Of a stretch of DNA of 47,861 nt, positions 31,653 to 41,520 are shown piece after piece. Below the pieces are notes generated by a model. That model was not told the origin of the DNA. It saw only the letters and a list, made by a program, of their open reading frames with translations, and searched no databases. The stretch's first letter is position 1, and the number at the start of each line of letters is the position of its first letter. Made by a program: the position numbers and the translations under genes. Source of the stretch: Candidatus Omnitrophota bacterium (lineage in GTDB: Bacteria; Omnitrophota; Gorgyraeia; Zapsychrales; Fredricksoniimonadaceae); assembly GCA_028870995.1 (NCBI GenBank), contig JAGWOI010000018.1, positions 1 to 47,861 on the forward strand, given 5' to 3'.

Positions 31653-31694
31653 GCAAGAAGGAATTTAGCAGCAAAAACAATAGGGGGTATTGAA

Positions 31695-32495
31695 GTGGCC
31701 GAGTCATTATTGAACCAGCAGGAATCGAAACCGGAACAAGAACTTGATACTCAACGCCAGAATGGCCATTTAAAAAGGATCGTAGGCGTTGTGCTTTCCT
31801 TGGTGATGATCGCTCTGACGGTTTATGTGCTGAACCTGCAGCATCAGAACTACAACATCCTGTCACAATCCACCGGCATCGCCCTTTCCGCCAGCGGGCA
31901 TGCCTCCCAAAATTACATGGCTTATGTCGGTAAATATAGGGAAACGAAAATTGAATTGGACGAAACCACCCGTAAATTGGAAGCTGTCAACCGCCAGCTG
32001 GATCAGGTGACGGCCCAGTTGAACTCCACACGGGACATGCTTTCTCAAACCGAGGGGATGCTCGGCCAGGCCCAGGCGGAGAATACAAAGTTGAAGCTGG
32101 AATTGCAGGGCTTGGACAATCTCCGTAGCACGGAAAATGTCCAAAATATTGGCCAATTACAGACCAAGATCAATGCTTTAAAAGACCGTGACTCCCAAAT
32201 CAGCACACAGTTGGCCGATCTCAGGAGCCAATTGCGGGCTTTCCACGGCGAATTTTCAAACCTTAAGGAAGGGCGGTCTCTTATCGTCCTGTTCCAGAAC
32301 AAGATCAGGCTGGTCAAACAGCATATGCGTTTCCTGAAGCATGAAGCCTACCTGGCCAAGGTCGCCGCCCAGAAAGAAAAAGACCGTCTGGCCACCTTGA
32401 ACGGCAATGATGGCTATGTGGTGCATAACGGGCAGGTACAAAAGCCTAACGGCACCAATAAAAGCTTTGCCATCGATGTCAAGGTTGTCCAATAA
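31695..32495 (+). CDS. Membrane-anchored coiled-coil protein
   Basis: A 266-residue protein with one membrane helix (about 34-52, IVGVVLSLVMIALTVYVLNL) after a short charged N-terminus, so the bulk should lie in the periplasm. Residues about 80-190 are a heptad-rich coiled coil (LDETTRKLEAVNRQLDQV and following). The C-terminal 50 residues are polar and basic. I know no family for it; the layout recalls envelope spacer or division-associated proteins. I accept GTG as the start: AGGGGG is seven bases upstream, and no better start is near. A terminator closes the unit. Confidence 0.75.
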   Translation: MAESLLNQQESKPEQELDTQRQNGHLKRIVGVVLSLVMIALTVYVLNLQHQNYNILSQSTGIALSASGHASQNYMAYVGKYRETKIELDETTRKLEAVNRQLDQVTAQLNSTRDMLSQTEGMLGQAQAENTKLKLELQGLDNLRSTENVQNIGQLQTKINALKDRDSQISTQLADLRSQLRAFHGEFSNLKEGRSLIVLFQNKIRLVKQHMRFLKHEAYLAKVAAQKEKDRLATLNGNDGYVVHNGQVQKPNGTNKSFAIDVKVVQ

Positions 32496-32516
32496 TTCCC
32501 TTATTTGATTAATTCC

Positions 32517-32546
32517 AAGCCCGCCTTGCACTTACGGCGGGCTTTT
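32517..32546 (+). terminator. Intrinsic terminator
   Basis: AAGCCCGCC (32517-32525) pairs with GGCGGGCTT (32536-32544), 10-base loop, T-run after. It ends the PilZ/coiled-coil unit. Confidence 0.85.
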
Positions 32547-32565
32547 CATTACTTGGCATAAAGTG

Positions 32566-32594
32566 TTGAAATCCCGTCATAAAATCGTTAATAT
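32566..32594 (+). promoter_or_regulatory. Promoter of YqeY-like/ppc operon
   Basis: TTGAAA (32566-32571) and TAATAT (32589-32594) with a 17-base spacer, followed by AGGGAGGG and the ATG at 32628. Confidence 0.65.
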
Positions 32595-32627
32595 ATTGGG
32601 AATTTTAAAACCCTAGGGAGGGACCGT

Positions 32628-33080
32628 ATGTCATTGGAAGACAAAATCAGCCAGGATTATGTCCAGGCCATGAAGGCCAGGGACACCTTAACTTCATCCG
32701 TCTTGAGCTTTTTACGGGCTCAAATTAAAAACGTCAAGGTCGACAAACGGCTGGAGGCTGTGGCTGATGAGGAGGTCCTTGGTGTCATCAAAAAGCAGGT
32801 CAAGCAGCGCCTGGATTCCATCGCCCAATTCAAGGCCGGGGCCCGCGCGGATTTGGCGGATAAAGAAGAGAAGGAGTTAAATATATTAAAGAAGTACCTT
32901 CCGCCTGAAATGTCCGCTGAGCAGTTGAAGGCCATTATTGAAGAAGTGATCGCTGCTCATGGTGCCGCTTCCATGAAAGACATGGGCAAGGTGATGAAGG
33001 ATGTTTTGGCCCGCGCGGCAGGCCAGGCGGACAATCAGACCGTAAGCGCTCTTGTCAAGGAACGTTTAGCCAAGATATAG
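32628..33080 (+). CDS. GatB/YqeY domain protein
   Basis: A 150-residue stand-alone YqeY domain, the helical tRNA-binding tail also found in GatB amidotransferase subunits. The start SLEDKISQDYVQAMKARD and the following SVLSFLRAQIKNVKVDKR are highly typical, as are LKKYLPPEMSAEQL and GKVMKDVLARAAGQADN. Its exact function on its own is not established; a role with tRNA is suspected. AGGGAGGG gives a strong start. It opens a five-gene run whose next gene, a polysaccharide deacetylase, begins six bases after its stop. Confidence 0.93.
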   Translation: MSLEDKISQDYVQAMKARDTLTSSVLSFLRAQIKNVKVDKRLEAVADEEVLGVIKKQVKQRLDSIAQFKAGARADLADKEEKELNILKKYLPPEMSAEQLKAIIEEVIAAHGAASMKDMGKVMKDVLARAAGQADNQTVSALVKERLAKI

Positions 33081-33086
33081 GTTGGT

Positions 33087-33908
33087 ATGGGGAATTTAAA
33101 AAAATCTTTGCTGGCCTCATGTTTGATCCTTGCAGTTTTTGGCCTTGCCTTTTTATTTTGGCCGCGTAGTCATTACGTCGTTCCCATTTTAATGTATCAC
33201 AGTATCGGCAACCCTCCGTCTCCCCGGTGTCGTCTTAATTCCGTCAGCTCTGAGTCTTTTAATTATCAGATGAGCTTTTTGAAACGCCATGGTTATCACG
33301 TTATTAGTTTTGACGACCTGGTATCAGGGCTCAAAAAAGGGCAATCGTTTTCTCATAATACGGTTGTCATAGAATTTGATGACGGCTACGAAAATAATTA
33401 TACGCGGGCTTTTCCCATTCTAAAAAAGTACGGTTTCCCGGCAACGATATTTTTGGTTTCCGGTTGGGTCGGGAAAAAGGGCATGCTCACCTGGGATGAA
33501 GTCAAGGAAATGGAAAAAAGCAACATTACCATGGGCGCCCATACGCAGCATCATCCTTATTTGCCCAGGCTGTCACTGGCCCAGGCGCAGTCTGAAATAG
33601 CCGGCAGCAAGAAGATCATTGAGCAGCATCTGGGGCATCCCGTCGATTATTTTTGTTATCCTGTGGGCGGATTTACCGAAGAGATCAAGCGTATGGTCCA
33701 ACGGGACGGATATAAGGCCGCCGTCACCACCAATCGCGGCACGGATAGGTTTGACCACGACCTTTATGAGCTCAAACGTATCCATATCAATAATTCCGAC
33801 GACAGGTACTGGGGCCTGATCCTCTGGGCCAAATTTTCTGGTTACTATAATCTATTTCGCCATTTCAAATGCGAGGGGGGCAGGTTGAAAGGATATTTAT
33901 ATGAATAA
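33087..33908 (+). CDS. Membrane-anchored polysaccharide deacetylase
   Basis: A 273-residue NodB-type (CE4) deacetylase anchored by an N-terminal helix (about 5-25) and facing the periplasm. Motif 1 is EFDDGYENN with Asp98 as base and Asp99 as metal ligand; motif 2 is HTQHH with His152 and His156. Motif 3 appears as CYPVGGF, where most members have R-x-P-(Y/F)-G, so the Arg is replaced by Cys; such change is seen in the PgaB/IcaB-like branch. It would remove acetyl groups from an amino-sugar polymer. Its end overlaps the glycoside phosphorylase gene by eight bases. Confidence 0.88.
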   Translation: MGNLKKSLLASCLILAVFGLAFLFWPRSHYVVPILMYHSIGNPPSPRCRLNSVSSESFNYQMSFLKRHGYHVISFDDLVSGLKKGQSFSHNTVVIEFDDGYENNYTRAFPILKKYGFPATIFLVSGWVGKKGMLTWDEVKEMEKSNITMGAHTQHHPYLPRLSLAQAQSEIAGSKKIIEQHLGHPVDYFCYPVGGFTEEIKRMVQRDGYKAAVTTNRGTDRFDHDLYELKRIHINNSDDRYWGLILWAKFSGYYNLFRHFKCEGGRLKGYLYE

Positions 33909-36900
33909 GCGTTACTATGTGGATGAAAGCGGCGCTTTTGTCATCGAGGATTACCAGCACGCCAAGCTGTTCTCAGATTTTTTTCCCGGGATCGCGGGCC
34001 TTTACGGGGTGCCCATGTGGGCCTTTTACGTGAATCGGGGCCAGGCCATCAGCTCCTTCGGCATTGAGTCCAAGGACAAGGCCATCATGGAATTCTACCC
34101 GGCCAACAAGGCCCCGCGTGTATGTTCCATCCGCGGCTTCAGGACTTTTTTGAAGGTCGGCACCGGCGGCAAACGATATTTTTACGAGCCTTTTGACAAC
34201 AGCCTTACTTCCCCTTATAAGATCCAGCAGCGCATGCGGATCACCAGCCATGACTTGACCATTGAGGAAATCAATAAGACCCTCGGGCTTAGAATAGCCG
34301 TCAATTATTTCACCATGCCTCAGGAGCCTTTCGCAGCCTTGGTCCGGCGGGTCACGGTCGAAAACATAGGAGGCAGGTCTTTGGATATCAGCGGCGTCGA
34401 TGGGCTGCCTGTCATCAACCCTTATGGACTTAAGGATTGGCTGGCCAAACACATGGGTCGTACCGTCGAGGCCTGGGTCAAGGTGCATAACAACGCCCAT
34501 AAGGCGCCTTTTTATCAGTTGAAGGTGGAGGTTGCCGATACGCCGCAGGTCACGCCCATCAAGGAAGGGAATTTCTATTTTGCTTTTGATGAGTCTTCGG
34601 GAAAACTTTTAGACACGGTGGTGGAAGCTTCCTGTGTTTTTGGACAGGCTACAGATTTCTTGGTGCCGGAGAACTTTCTGGCCCAAAAGAATTTTTCGGT
34701 ACCTGTCCGCCAGCAGACGTCCAACCGTACGCCGTCAGCCATGAGCGTTTTCCATTTTTCACTTGGCAAGGGCAGGCATCGTTCATTGACGGCCCTGGCG
34801 GGTTTTGCCCATGATCTTGCGGAATTAAAGAAGGTGGTCGCTAAGTCTACCGTCAAGAATTATATTGATACCAAGGCCGGGCTTAACCGCCGGATCATCG
34901 ATCAGATCAAGGATTATTGTTTTACCCATAGCGCCCGTGATGAATTCAACCAGTATTGCGGCCAAAACTTCCTGGACAATGTCCTTCGCGGAGGTTTGCC
35001 GGTGACCTTGAACAGCGCTCAAGGCCCTGTGGCTTTTAATGTCTTCGGTCGCAAGCATGGTGACCTGGAACGCGATTATAACTTTTTTATGCTCAGCCCC
35101 ACCTTCTTGTCCCAGGGCAACGGCAATTACAGGGACGTCAATCAAAACCGGCGCAATGATGTGTGGTTCAATAGGGACGTCGGGGACAGCAGTCTCATTA
35201 ATTTCTTCAATTTGATCCAGGCTGACGGCTATAACCCCCTTGTCATCAAGGGTACCACCTTTGTGGTCAAGGACGAAGAGAACATCCAGGGGCTTCTGGA
35301 TGAATACGGTGTCAGCAAAGGTGCTGGAGCCCTGAAGGATATGCTTAAAAAAGGCTTTATGCCGGGAGACCTGTTGAAGCTGGTGATGCGCGAGGCCCCG
35401 ATCAAGGGCAAAGCCGATGATTTCCTCACCAAGGTTTTAGGCATGTGTGTCAAGCATGAATCCGCCGATCCCGGTGAAGGTTTCTGGACGGATCATTGGA
35501 CTTATAACTTGGACCTTATAGAAAGTTATCTTAGGCTTTATCCCGAGAATTTAAGGCAAATTCTATGGGAGAAGAAAGCCTTTCATTTCTTCCTGAATGA
35601 TTTTTATGTGCTGCCGCGGGAAGCGCGTTTGGTCCTGACGCCTGCAGGTGTCCGGCAATACCATTCGGTGGCGGAGCATGACAAAGAGGTCAAGGCCCGT
35701 GCCAAAGGATACCGGCTGCGGACGGCCGGAGGGCAAGGTGAGGTTTATACCACGATCCTGTTGGTCAAACTCATGTGTCTCTTGGCCAATAAGGTGGCGA
35801 CGCTCGATCCCAGCGGCATCGGGATTGAAATGGAGGCGAACAAGCCTAATTGGTACGATGCTCTTAACGGCCTGCCTGGATTGCTGGGCTCATCCATTTC
35901 CGAGACCCTTGAGGTCAAACGTTTCGCCGCTTTTCTTAAGGAAGCAATAGGGAGGTTGGGCTTGGATCCTAAGACCCCGGTGCCGGTTTTTGAGGAGCTG
36001 GCGGGTTTTGTTCTTGGGCTTGTCCCGATCTTATCGGCTGAAAATGATCCCTTGAAATATTGGCAGAGGGCCAACGATCTTAAAGAGCAATTCCGTCAGT
36101 CTGTACGCTACGGCATCAAGGGGCAGGAGGAGCTGTTGTCCATCGGCGATATAGGCAAATTCCTGGACGGTTGCATTGATAAATGTAATGCCGGCATTGC
36201 CAGGGCCAAACGGCCTGACGGAGTTTTCGCCACTTATTATTATCATGAAGTGGTTCAATACGATATTTTGGAAAAGTCTCATCACGGCCATTCTCAGGTC
36301 AGCCCAAAGGCCTTCCGCCGACATGACCTACCGTTGTTTTTAGAAGGTTTTGTGCATGCCTTGCGTGTCGAGAATGAATTTTCGCAGGTCAAGGCCTTAT
36401 ATAAAGCGGTTAAATCAAGTTCCCTATACGATCGCGGGTTGGCCATGTATAAGGTCAATGCTGACCTTTCCAGGGAATCCGATGAGATCGGCCGCACCCG
36501 GATCTTTCCGGCAGGATGGCTTGAAAATGAATCGGTTTGGCTGCACATGGAGTACAAATACCTGTTGGAATTGCTCCGGGACGGGCTGGTTGAAGAATTT
36601 TATGCCGGGATCCGCAAGGCCTTGATTCCCTTTTTGGATCCCGAAGTCTACGGCCGCAGTATTTTACAGAACTCCTCATTCATTGTGTCGTCGGCCCATG
36701 AAGACAGGCAATTGCACGGCCAGGGATTTGTGGCGCGGCTTTCGGGCAGCACCGCTGAATTTTTGCATATGTGGCTGCTCATGAACTTAGGGTTAAAGCC
36801 TTTCGGCGTCGACGAGCAGGGCTTGATCATGGATTTCAAACCGCTATTGCCGGCGTGGCTGTTTACTTCAAAGGCCAAGGGGGAATTTCCGGCCAAGACC

Positions 36901-37113
36901 TATGCCTTCAAATTGTTTGCCAAAACAATGGTGGTTTATCATAATCCTAAATTGAAGGACACCTTCTCAAGCCATGGGGTGAAGGCGCATAAAATAATAT
37001 TGACCTATCCCAAGGGTCGCCGGGTTGAGATCAACGGCGGGCGTTTGAGCGGGACTTATGCCTTGGATGCGCGCCAGGGCGCGCTTTCGCGTATTGACGT
37101 GTTTTTAAATTAA
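33901..37113 (+). CDS. Large GH94-type glycoside phosphorylase
   Basis: A 1070-residue cytoplasmic protein related to cellobiose and beta-1,3-glucan phosphorylases (GH94/GH149/GH161 group, clan GH-Q), which split beta-glucosides with phosphate to give glucose-1-phosphate. The start FSDFFPGIAGLYGVPMWAFYVNRGQ (read as GIAGLYGVPMWAFYVNRGQ) and SFGIESKDKAIMEFYPANKA are recognised family segments. NKPNWYDALNGLPGLLGSS (about 640-658) probably holds the general-acid Asp, in the position of the NGDWND motif of GH94. Length and sequence fit the long subgroup of about 1,100 residues. No signal peptide is present. The exact sugar is unknown. It overlaps the deacetylase gene, hinting at a shared polysaccharide. 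Confidence 0.8.
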   Translation: MNKRYYVDESGAFVIEDYQHAKLFSDFFPGIAGLYGVPMWAFYVNRGQAISSFGIESKDKAIMEFYPANKAPRVCSIRGFRTFLKVGTGGKRYFYEPFDNSLTSPYKIQQRMRITSHDLTIEEINKTLGLRIAVNYFTMPQEPFAALVRRVTVENIGGRSLDISGVDGLPVINPYGLKDWLAKHMGRTVEAWVKVHNNAHKAPFYQLKVEVADTPQVTPIKEGNFYFAFDESSGKLLDTVVEASCVFGQATDFLVPENFLAQKNFSVPVRQQTSNRTPSAMSVFHFSLGKGRHRSLTALAGFAHDLAELKKVVAKSTVKNYIDTKAGLNRRIIDQIKDYCFTHSARDEFNQYCGQNFLDNVLRGGLPVTLNSAQGPVAFNVFGRKHGDLERDYNFFMLSPTFLSQGNGNYRDVNQNRRNDVWFNRDVGDSSLINFFNLIQADGYNPLVIKGTTFVVKDEENIQGLLDEYGVSKGAGALKDMLKKGFMPGDLLKLVMREAPIKGKADDFLTKVLGMCVKHESADPGEGFWTDHWTYNLDLIESYLRLYPENLRQILWEKKAFHFFLNDFYVLPREARLVLTPAGVRQYHSVAEHDKEVKARAKGYRLRTAGGQGEVYTTILLVKLMCLLANKVATLDPSGIGIEMEANKPNWYDALNGLPGLLGSSISETLEVKRFAAFLKEAIGRLGLDPKTPVPVFEELAGFVLGLVPILSAENDPLKYWQRANDLKEQFRQSVRYGIKGQEELLSIGDIGKFLDGCIDKCNAGIARAKRPDGVFATYYYHEVVQYDILEKSHHGHSQVSPKAFRRHDLPLFLEGFVHALRVENEFSQVKALYKAVKSSSLYDRGLAMYKVNADLSRESDEIGRTRIFPAGWLENESVWLHMEYKYLLELLRDGLVEEFYAGIRKALIPFLDPEVYGRSILQNSSFIVSSAHEDRQLHGQGFVARLSGSTAEFLHMWLLMNLGLKPFGVDEQGLIMDFKPLLPAWLFTSKAKGEFPAKTYAFKLFAKTMVVYHNPKLKDTFSSHGVKAHKIILTYPKGRRVEINGGRLSGTYALDARQGALSRIDVFLN

Positions 37114-37132
37114 ATTCTAAGAAAGGATTTTT

Positions 37133-37651
37133 ATGAAAAAGCCTCTGGTCGGTATCGTGATGGGAAGTCAGTCTGATCTAAAATTGATGAGCGCGGCAGC
37201 GCAGGTTTTGGATGAGTTCGGCATTCCCAATGAAGTCAATGTTATTTCAGCCCACCGTGCTCCTGACCTGACGGTGGACTACGCTTCCAAGGCGGCTTCC
37301 AGGGGGCTTAAAGTGATCATTGCGGGTGCCGGCGGAGCGGCCCATTTGCCCGGTGTGATCGCCGCTTTGACGACCCTGCCTGTCATTGGCGTTCCGGTCA
37401 AATCATCCAATTCCATCGTCGGCTTGGATTCATTACTGTCCATCGTGCAAATGCCCGAGGGTGTTCCTGTGGCCACGGTGGCCGTGGACGGTGCCAAGAA
37501 TGCAGGCATTCTGGCCGCCCAGATCATCTCCACCGGCGATAAAGTTCTGGCCGAAAAGATCAAGGTCCATAAAGAACGTTTAAGAAAGAAAATTGAAGAG
37601 GTCGGACAGAAGATTAATGTAAACGGTTATCAATCACTGCTGAATGTTTAA
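37133..37651 (+). CDS. purE: N5-CAIR mutase PurE
   Basis: Carries out the N5-CAIR to CAIR step in purine synthesis (EC 5.4.99.18), 172 residues, class [14 protein letters not shown] (about 7-19) is the phosphate loop, His41 in SAHRAPD is the catalytic acid/base, and [10 protein letters not shown] (about 66-75) binds the carboxylate. No purK, which makes N5-CAIR, is nearby, so it is either elsewhere or the enzyme uses CO2 directly. AAGGA precedes the ATG. Its end overlaps the PEP carboxylase gene by eight bases. Confidence 0.96.
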   Translation: MKKPLVGIVMGSQSDLKLMSAAAQVLDEFGIPNEVNVISAHRAPDLTVDYASKAASRGLKVIIAGAGGAAHLPGVIAALTTLPVIGVPVKSSNSIVGLDSLLSIVQMPEGVPVATVAVDGAKNAGILAAQIISTGDKVLAEKIKVHKERLRKKIEEVGQKINVNGYQSLLNV

Positions 37652-40391
37652 AGAAGAACTGGTACCTTTCACACCTTCCCAGAATCAGTTGCGCCAGGAT
37701 ATCCGTTTCTTGACCAGGCTCTTGACTGAGATCATCCGCGAGCAGGAGGGCGAAGACCTTTTGCTTAAGATCGAGGAGATCCGCACCCTGGCCCAGGAGA
37801 TCAGGGACAAGCGCGAGTCTCTGATGATCGAGTCGCAAAAGAAACTGATCCGCTCGCTTTCCCTTGATGAGGCCTACAAGGTGGCCCGTGCGTTTACCAT
37901 TTATTTTCAGATGGTCAATATCGCCGAGGAAGTCCAGCGTATCCGCCGCCTGCGGGATTATGAGCGTTCACCGGACGTCTTTCATGAGATGTCACTCAAG
38001 AAATTGTTCAAGGACCTCATGGAAGAGGGGTATAGCCCTAAGCAAATCCTAGATTTCTTAAGCTCCTGCGACATAGGCCCTGTCTTGACGGCTCACCCCA
38101 CCGAAGCCAAGCGCCGCACGGTCCTGGAGCACCTTTTTTTTATCACCGGTCAATTGCTCCAGCTCAACCGTCAGGACCTGACCATCCCCGAGCATGATCT
38201 GCTGACCAGGCGCATTAAAGAAAGCCTGGAGATCCTTTGGCAAACATCCGAAGTGCGCCACCGTAAGGTGGAGGTGATGGATGAAGTGGACAATACCCTG
38301 TATTATTTCGAGCGCACCATCATCAGCCTATTGGCCAATATCCATGAAAAAATACAACGTTCCTTCCAGGCCCTGGGTGCCGGCTCCCAGGAGGAGATCG
38401 ACCCTTTTATCCATTTCGGTTCATGGGTGGGCGCCGACCGCGACGGCAACCCCAATGTGACTCCGGAGACCACCTTAATTACGGCCAAAAAGCAAAGAAG
38501 GCTCATCATTAAATTTTACCTGCTGTCGATCGAGGATTTCATCCGCAAGTTCAGCCAATCGACGGAATATATCAGCGTCGGCAAGAGAATGCTCGATTCC
38601 CTGGAAGCCGATATGAGAAAAATGCCCCAACAGGCCCGTGAGTTGGAGCGTTACGAGGCAACCGAGATCTACCGTAAAAAATTTTCATTTATCCACCACC
38701 GCTTGGAATGCACGCTGGCTGGGAAACCCGGCCGCTATAAAGACGCCGACGAGTTTATCGCCGATCTGTTGACGATCCAGGAAAGTTTAAAGAAGAACAG
38801 GGGTTACAATGCCTCCCGCGGCGACTTGAGGCGTCTTATCATCCAGGCCAAGGCTTTCCGCTTCTTTCTGGCGCGCCTCGATTTCAGGGATCATGCCCGT
38901 AAAGTCCACATCACCCTCAAGGAAATCCTGGGTCCTGAAGGCATGGACCCGGCGGTGCTGTTGCATAAGATCGCCGGTGTAAAGGTAAGAAACGTAAAGG
39001 CTTCTTCTGCGGAAGCCAAGGATGTGCTGGGCCAATTTAAAACTTTCCGGCAGCTCAAGGAGTTTTTTGACAGGGACATCGTCGATTCTTATATTTTAAG
39101 CATGACCGAGTCTTCCGCCGACCTGCTGGCCCTGCTGTATTTGGCCAAACATGAGGGGCTTGTTGTCGTCTCCCGTCAGCGGGTCAAGAAGGCTGTCATA
39201 GGTGTTGTCCCCTTGTTTGAGACCATCAGTGCCTTGCACAATTGTCCCTTGATCATGGAAGAGCTTTTTGCCTGTCCCTTATACCGTTCCTACCTTAAGG
39301 TAAGGAATGATGTGCAGGAGATCATGCTTGGCTATTCCGACAGCAGCAAGGACGGAGGGTACCTGGCCGCCAACTGGCATTTGTATCTGGCCCAGCAAAA
39401 TTTATATAAGGTGGCGGAAAAATATGGGGTAAAGATCAAGTTTTTCCACGGTAAGGGGGGTACCATTGACCGGGGCGGCGGGGAGTCGCACCGTGCGATC
39501 CTGGGCCAGCCATTTTCCGCGGTGGGCGGCCGCATCAAGATCACCGAGCAGGGCGAGGTCGTTTCCCAAAAATACGCCACCCCCATGGTGGCCAAACGCA
39601 ATATGGAACAGCTGATTACGGCGGTGGCCTGGACCAATCTTGTCACCAACCGCGAGATCAAGAGGAACCCCAAATTGGCGGGTTGGGAGAAACTCATGGT
39701 CCAGTTGTCAGAAAACTCCTTCAGGTTTTATCGCAGCCTGGTTTTTGAAACTCCCGGATTCCTGGACTTTTACAATCAGGCCACGCCTATCAACATCCTT
39801 AAGATCACCAAGATCGGATCCAGACCGACCACCCGCGGGGCCTCCCAAAGTTTTGAACAGCTGCGCGCCATTCCCTGGGTCTTCAGCTGGGTGCAATCCC
39901 GCTATATCATTTCTGCCTGGTACGGTGTGGGGCATGCCTTTAAGAAATTCATGGACGAAAATCCTGAAGGATTGGATGCTTTGCGGCAGATGTATAAACA
40001 ATGGCCATTCTTTTCTTCCATTATTCACAACCTGCAGATCTCTTTGGCCAAGACGGACCTTTATATTGCCGAGCTTTACTCGGAGGTGGTCAGCGACGAA
40101 ACCCTGCGCAAAAATATCCACCAGGCTATCGAACGGGAGCACCAGGCTGCGGTCGAGAGCGTGCTGTTGATTTCTGAGCAAAAGCAGCTGCTGGATTACC
40201 ATAAAGTCCTGAAGGAATCGATCAAGCTTCGCAATCCTTATGTGGACCCGCTCAATTATATTCAAGTCAGATTCCTGCAGGAAAAAGAACAATTAGGGGA
40301 TGCTGCTTCCGCTTCCTGCCGTTCCCAAGTTGACGCCATCCTTTTATTGACGGTCAACGGCATTGCTTCAGGCATGAAAAGTACCGGGTAG
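37644..40391 (+). CDS. ppc: Phosphoenolpyruvate carboxylase
   Basis: Fixes bicarbonate onto phosphoenolpyruvate to make oxaloacetate (EC 4.1.1.31), 915 residues, bacterial type. The catalytic His151 lies in [12 protein letters not shown] (E. coli His138). [33 protein letters not shown] and the C-terminal [11 protein letters not shown] are clear. Two key places differ: the glycine-rich loop reads [16 protein letters not shown] where E. coli has FHGRGGSIGRGG, and the tail reads KSTG where E. coli has RNTG, placing Ser at the aspartate-binding Asn881. Thus allosteric control may be altered. It is the last gene of its operon. Confidence 0.96.
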   Translation: MFKEELVPFTPSQNQLRQDIRFLTRLLTEIIREQEGEDLLLKIEEIRTLAQEIRDKRESLMIESQKKLIRSLSLDEAYKVARAFTIYFQMVNIAEEVQRIRRLRDYERSPDVFHEMSLKKLFKDLMEEGYSPKQILDFLSSCDIGPVLTAHPTEAKRRTVLEHLFFITGQLLQLNRQDLTIPEHDLLTRRIKESLEILWQTSEVRHRKVEVMDEVDNTLYYFERTIISLLANIHEKIQRSFQALGAGSQEEIDPFIHFGSWVGADRDGNPNVTPETTLITAKKQRRLIIKFYLLSIEDFIRKFSQSTEYISVGKRMLDSLEADMRKMPQQARELERYEATEIYRKKFSFIHHRLECTLAGKPGRYKDADEFIADLLTIQESLKKNRGYNASRGDLRRLIIQAKAFRFFLARLDFRDHARKVHITLKEILGPEGMDPAVLLHKIAGVKVRNVKASSAEAKDVLGQFKTFRQLKEFFDRDIVDSYILSMTESSADLLALLYLAKHEGLVVVSRQRVKKAVIGVVPLFETISALHNCPLIMEELFACPLYRSYLKVRNDVQEIMLGYSDSSKDGGYLAANWHLYLAQQNLYKVAEKYGVKIKFFHGKGGTIDRGGGESHRAILGQPFSAVGGRIKITEQGEVVSQKYATPMVAKRNMEQLITAVAWTNLVTNREIKRNPKLAGWEKLMVQLSENSFRFYRSLVFETPGFLDFYNQATPINILKITKIGSRPTTRGASQSFEQLRAIPWVFSWVQSRYIISAWYGVGHAFKKFMDENPEGLDALRQMYKQWPFFSSIIHNLQISLAKTDLYIAELYSEVVSDETLRKNIHQAIEREHQAAVESVLLISEQKQLLDYHKVLKESIKLRNPYVDPLNYIQVRFLQEKEQLGDAASASCRSQVDAILLLTVNGIASGMKSTG

Positions 40392-40424
40392 TCAATCCTC
40401 AAGGGTTAGAAAAATCTAATCTGC

Positions 40425-40452
40425 TTGCATTGTATTTCCATTTTTTTATAAT
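40425..40452 (+). promoter_or_regulatory. Promoter of the moxR-bat operon
   Basis: TTGCAT (40425-40430) and a consensus TATAAT (40447-40452), 16 bases apart, 66 bases before the moxR ATG, which has AAGGAGGCG upstream. Confidence 0.7.
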
Positions 40453-40518
40453 ATTTTTACTGCTGTTTATTCTTCAGTCTTTCTTAAAAAATAATCTGCA
40501 TCTAAGGAGGCGTTAAGC

Positions 40519-41514
40519 ATGGCTGGTACAGGCGTCAGTCTCATCAATGAAAAGGTCAAAAAGGAATCGGGAATCATAGACGCGATACGTTTTGAAACAT
40601 CCAAGGTGATCGTGGGCCAAAGCGTATTGATCGACCGCCTTTTAATCGGTATTTTAGCCAATGGCCATGTGCTGGTGGAAGGGGTGCCGGGACTGGCTAA
40701 AACCACGGCGGTCAAGACCCTGGCGGCCACCATCCAGGCCGCCTTTCACCGTTTGCAATTCACCCCTGACATGCTGCCGGCTGATTTGACGGGCACGCTC
40801 ATCTATGATCAGCGCACCGGGGTTTTTAATGTTAAAAAAGGCCCGGTATTCGCTAATATCATCCTGGCCGATGAGATCAACCGGGCCCCGGCCAAGGTGC
40901 AAAGCGCCTTATTGGAGGCCATGCAGGAGAGACAGGTCACGATCGGCGAGGAGACCTTGAAATTGGATGACCCCTTTTTGGTGCTGGCCACTCAAAACCC
41001 CATTGAGCAGGAGGGGACCTATCCTTTGCCTGAGGCTCAGGTTGACCGCTTCATGCTCAAGGTCAAGATCACCTATCCCGCCATGGACGAAGAATTAAAG
41101 ATCCTTAAACGCATGGCCACCACCCGCCAGTCCTTTTCGGTGCAAGCCGTGGCAACACCTCAGGACATCGTGCGTTTACGCAGTGTCGTGGATGAGATTT
41201 ATACCGATGAGAAGATAGAAGATTATATTGTCCGTATCGTGGAAGCCACCCGGAGCCCGGAAAGGTACAAACTCGATGATTTGAAAGGACTGATCCTTTA
41301 CGGCGCCAGCCCCAGGGCCACCATCAATCTGGCCCTGGCGGCCAAGGCGCATGCGTTTATCCAGGGACGGGGATTCGTGACGCCCCAGGACGTCAAATCC
41401 ATAGGCATGGACGTCCTGCGTCACCGGGTCATTCCCAGCTATGAAGCCGAGGCCGAGGGCAAGACGCCGGAAGACCTGGTGAAACGGGTACTGGAAGAGG
41501 TCGAAGTCCCTTAA
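40519..41514 (+). CDS. moxR: MoxR-family AAA+ ATPase
   Basis: A 331-residue AAA+ chaperone ATPase of the MoxR (MRP/APE2220-like) group. Walker A is GVPGLAKT at 55-62, where the family has G-x-P-G-x-x-K-T; Walker B is LADEINRAP with Asp118 and Glu119. The sensor ATQNPIEQEGTYPLPEAQ and the arginine finger region QVDRF are intact. MoxR proteins act with VWA partners to insert metals or to mature complexes; the six following genes encode those partners. It opens the Bat operon. Confidence 0.95.
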   Translation: MAGTGVSLINEKVKKESGIIDAIRFETSKVIVGQSVLIDRLLIGILANGHVLVEGVPGLAKTTAVKTLAATIQAAFHRLQFTPDMLPADLTGTLIYDQRTGVFNVKKGPVFANIILADEINRAPAKVQSALLEAMQERQVTIGEETLKLDDPFLVLATQNPIEQEGTYPLPEAQVDRFMLKVKITYPAMDEELKILKRMATTRQSFSVQAVATPQDIVRLRSVVDEIYTDEKIEDYIVRIVEATRSPERYKLDDLKGLILYGASPRATINLALAAKAHAFIQGRGFVTPQDVKSIGMDVLRHRVIPSYEAEAEGKTPEDLVKRVLEEVEVP

Positions 41515-41520
41515 AAGAAA

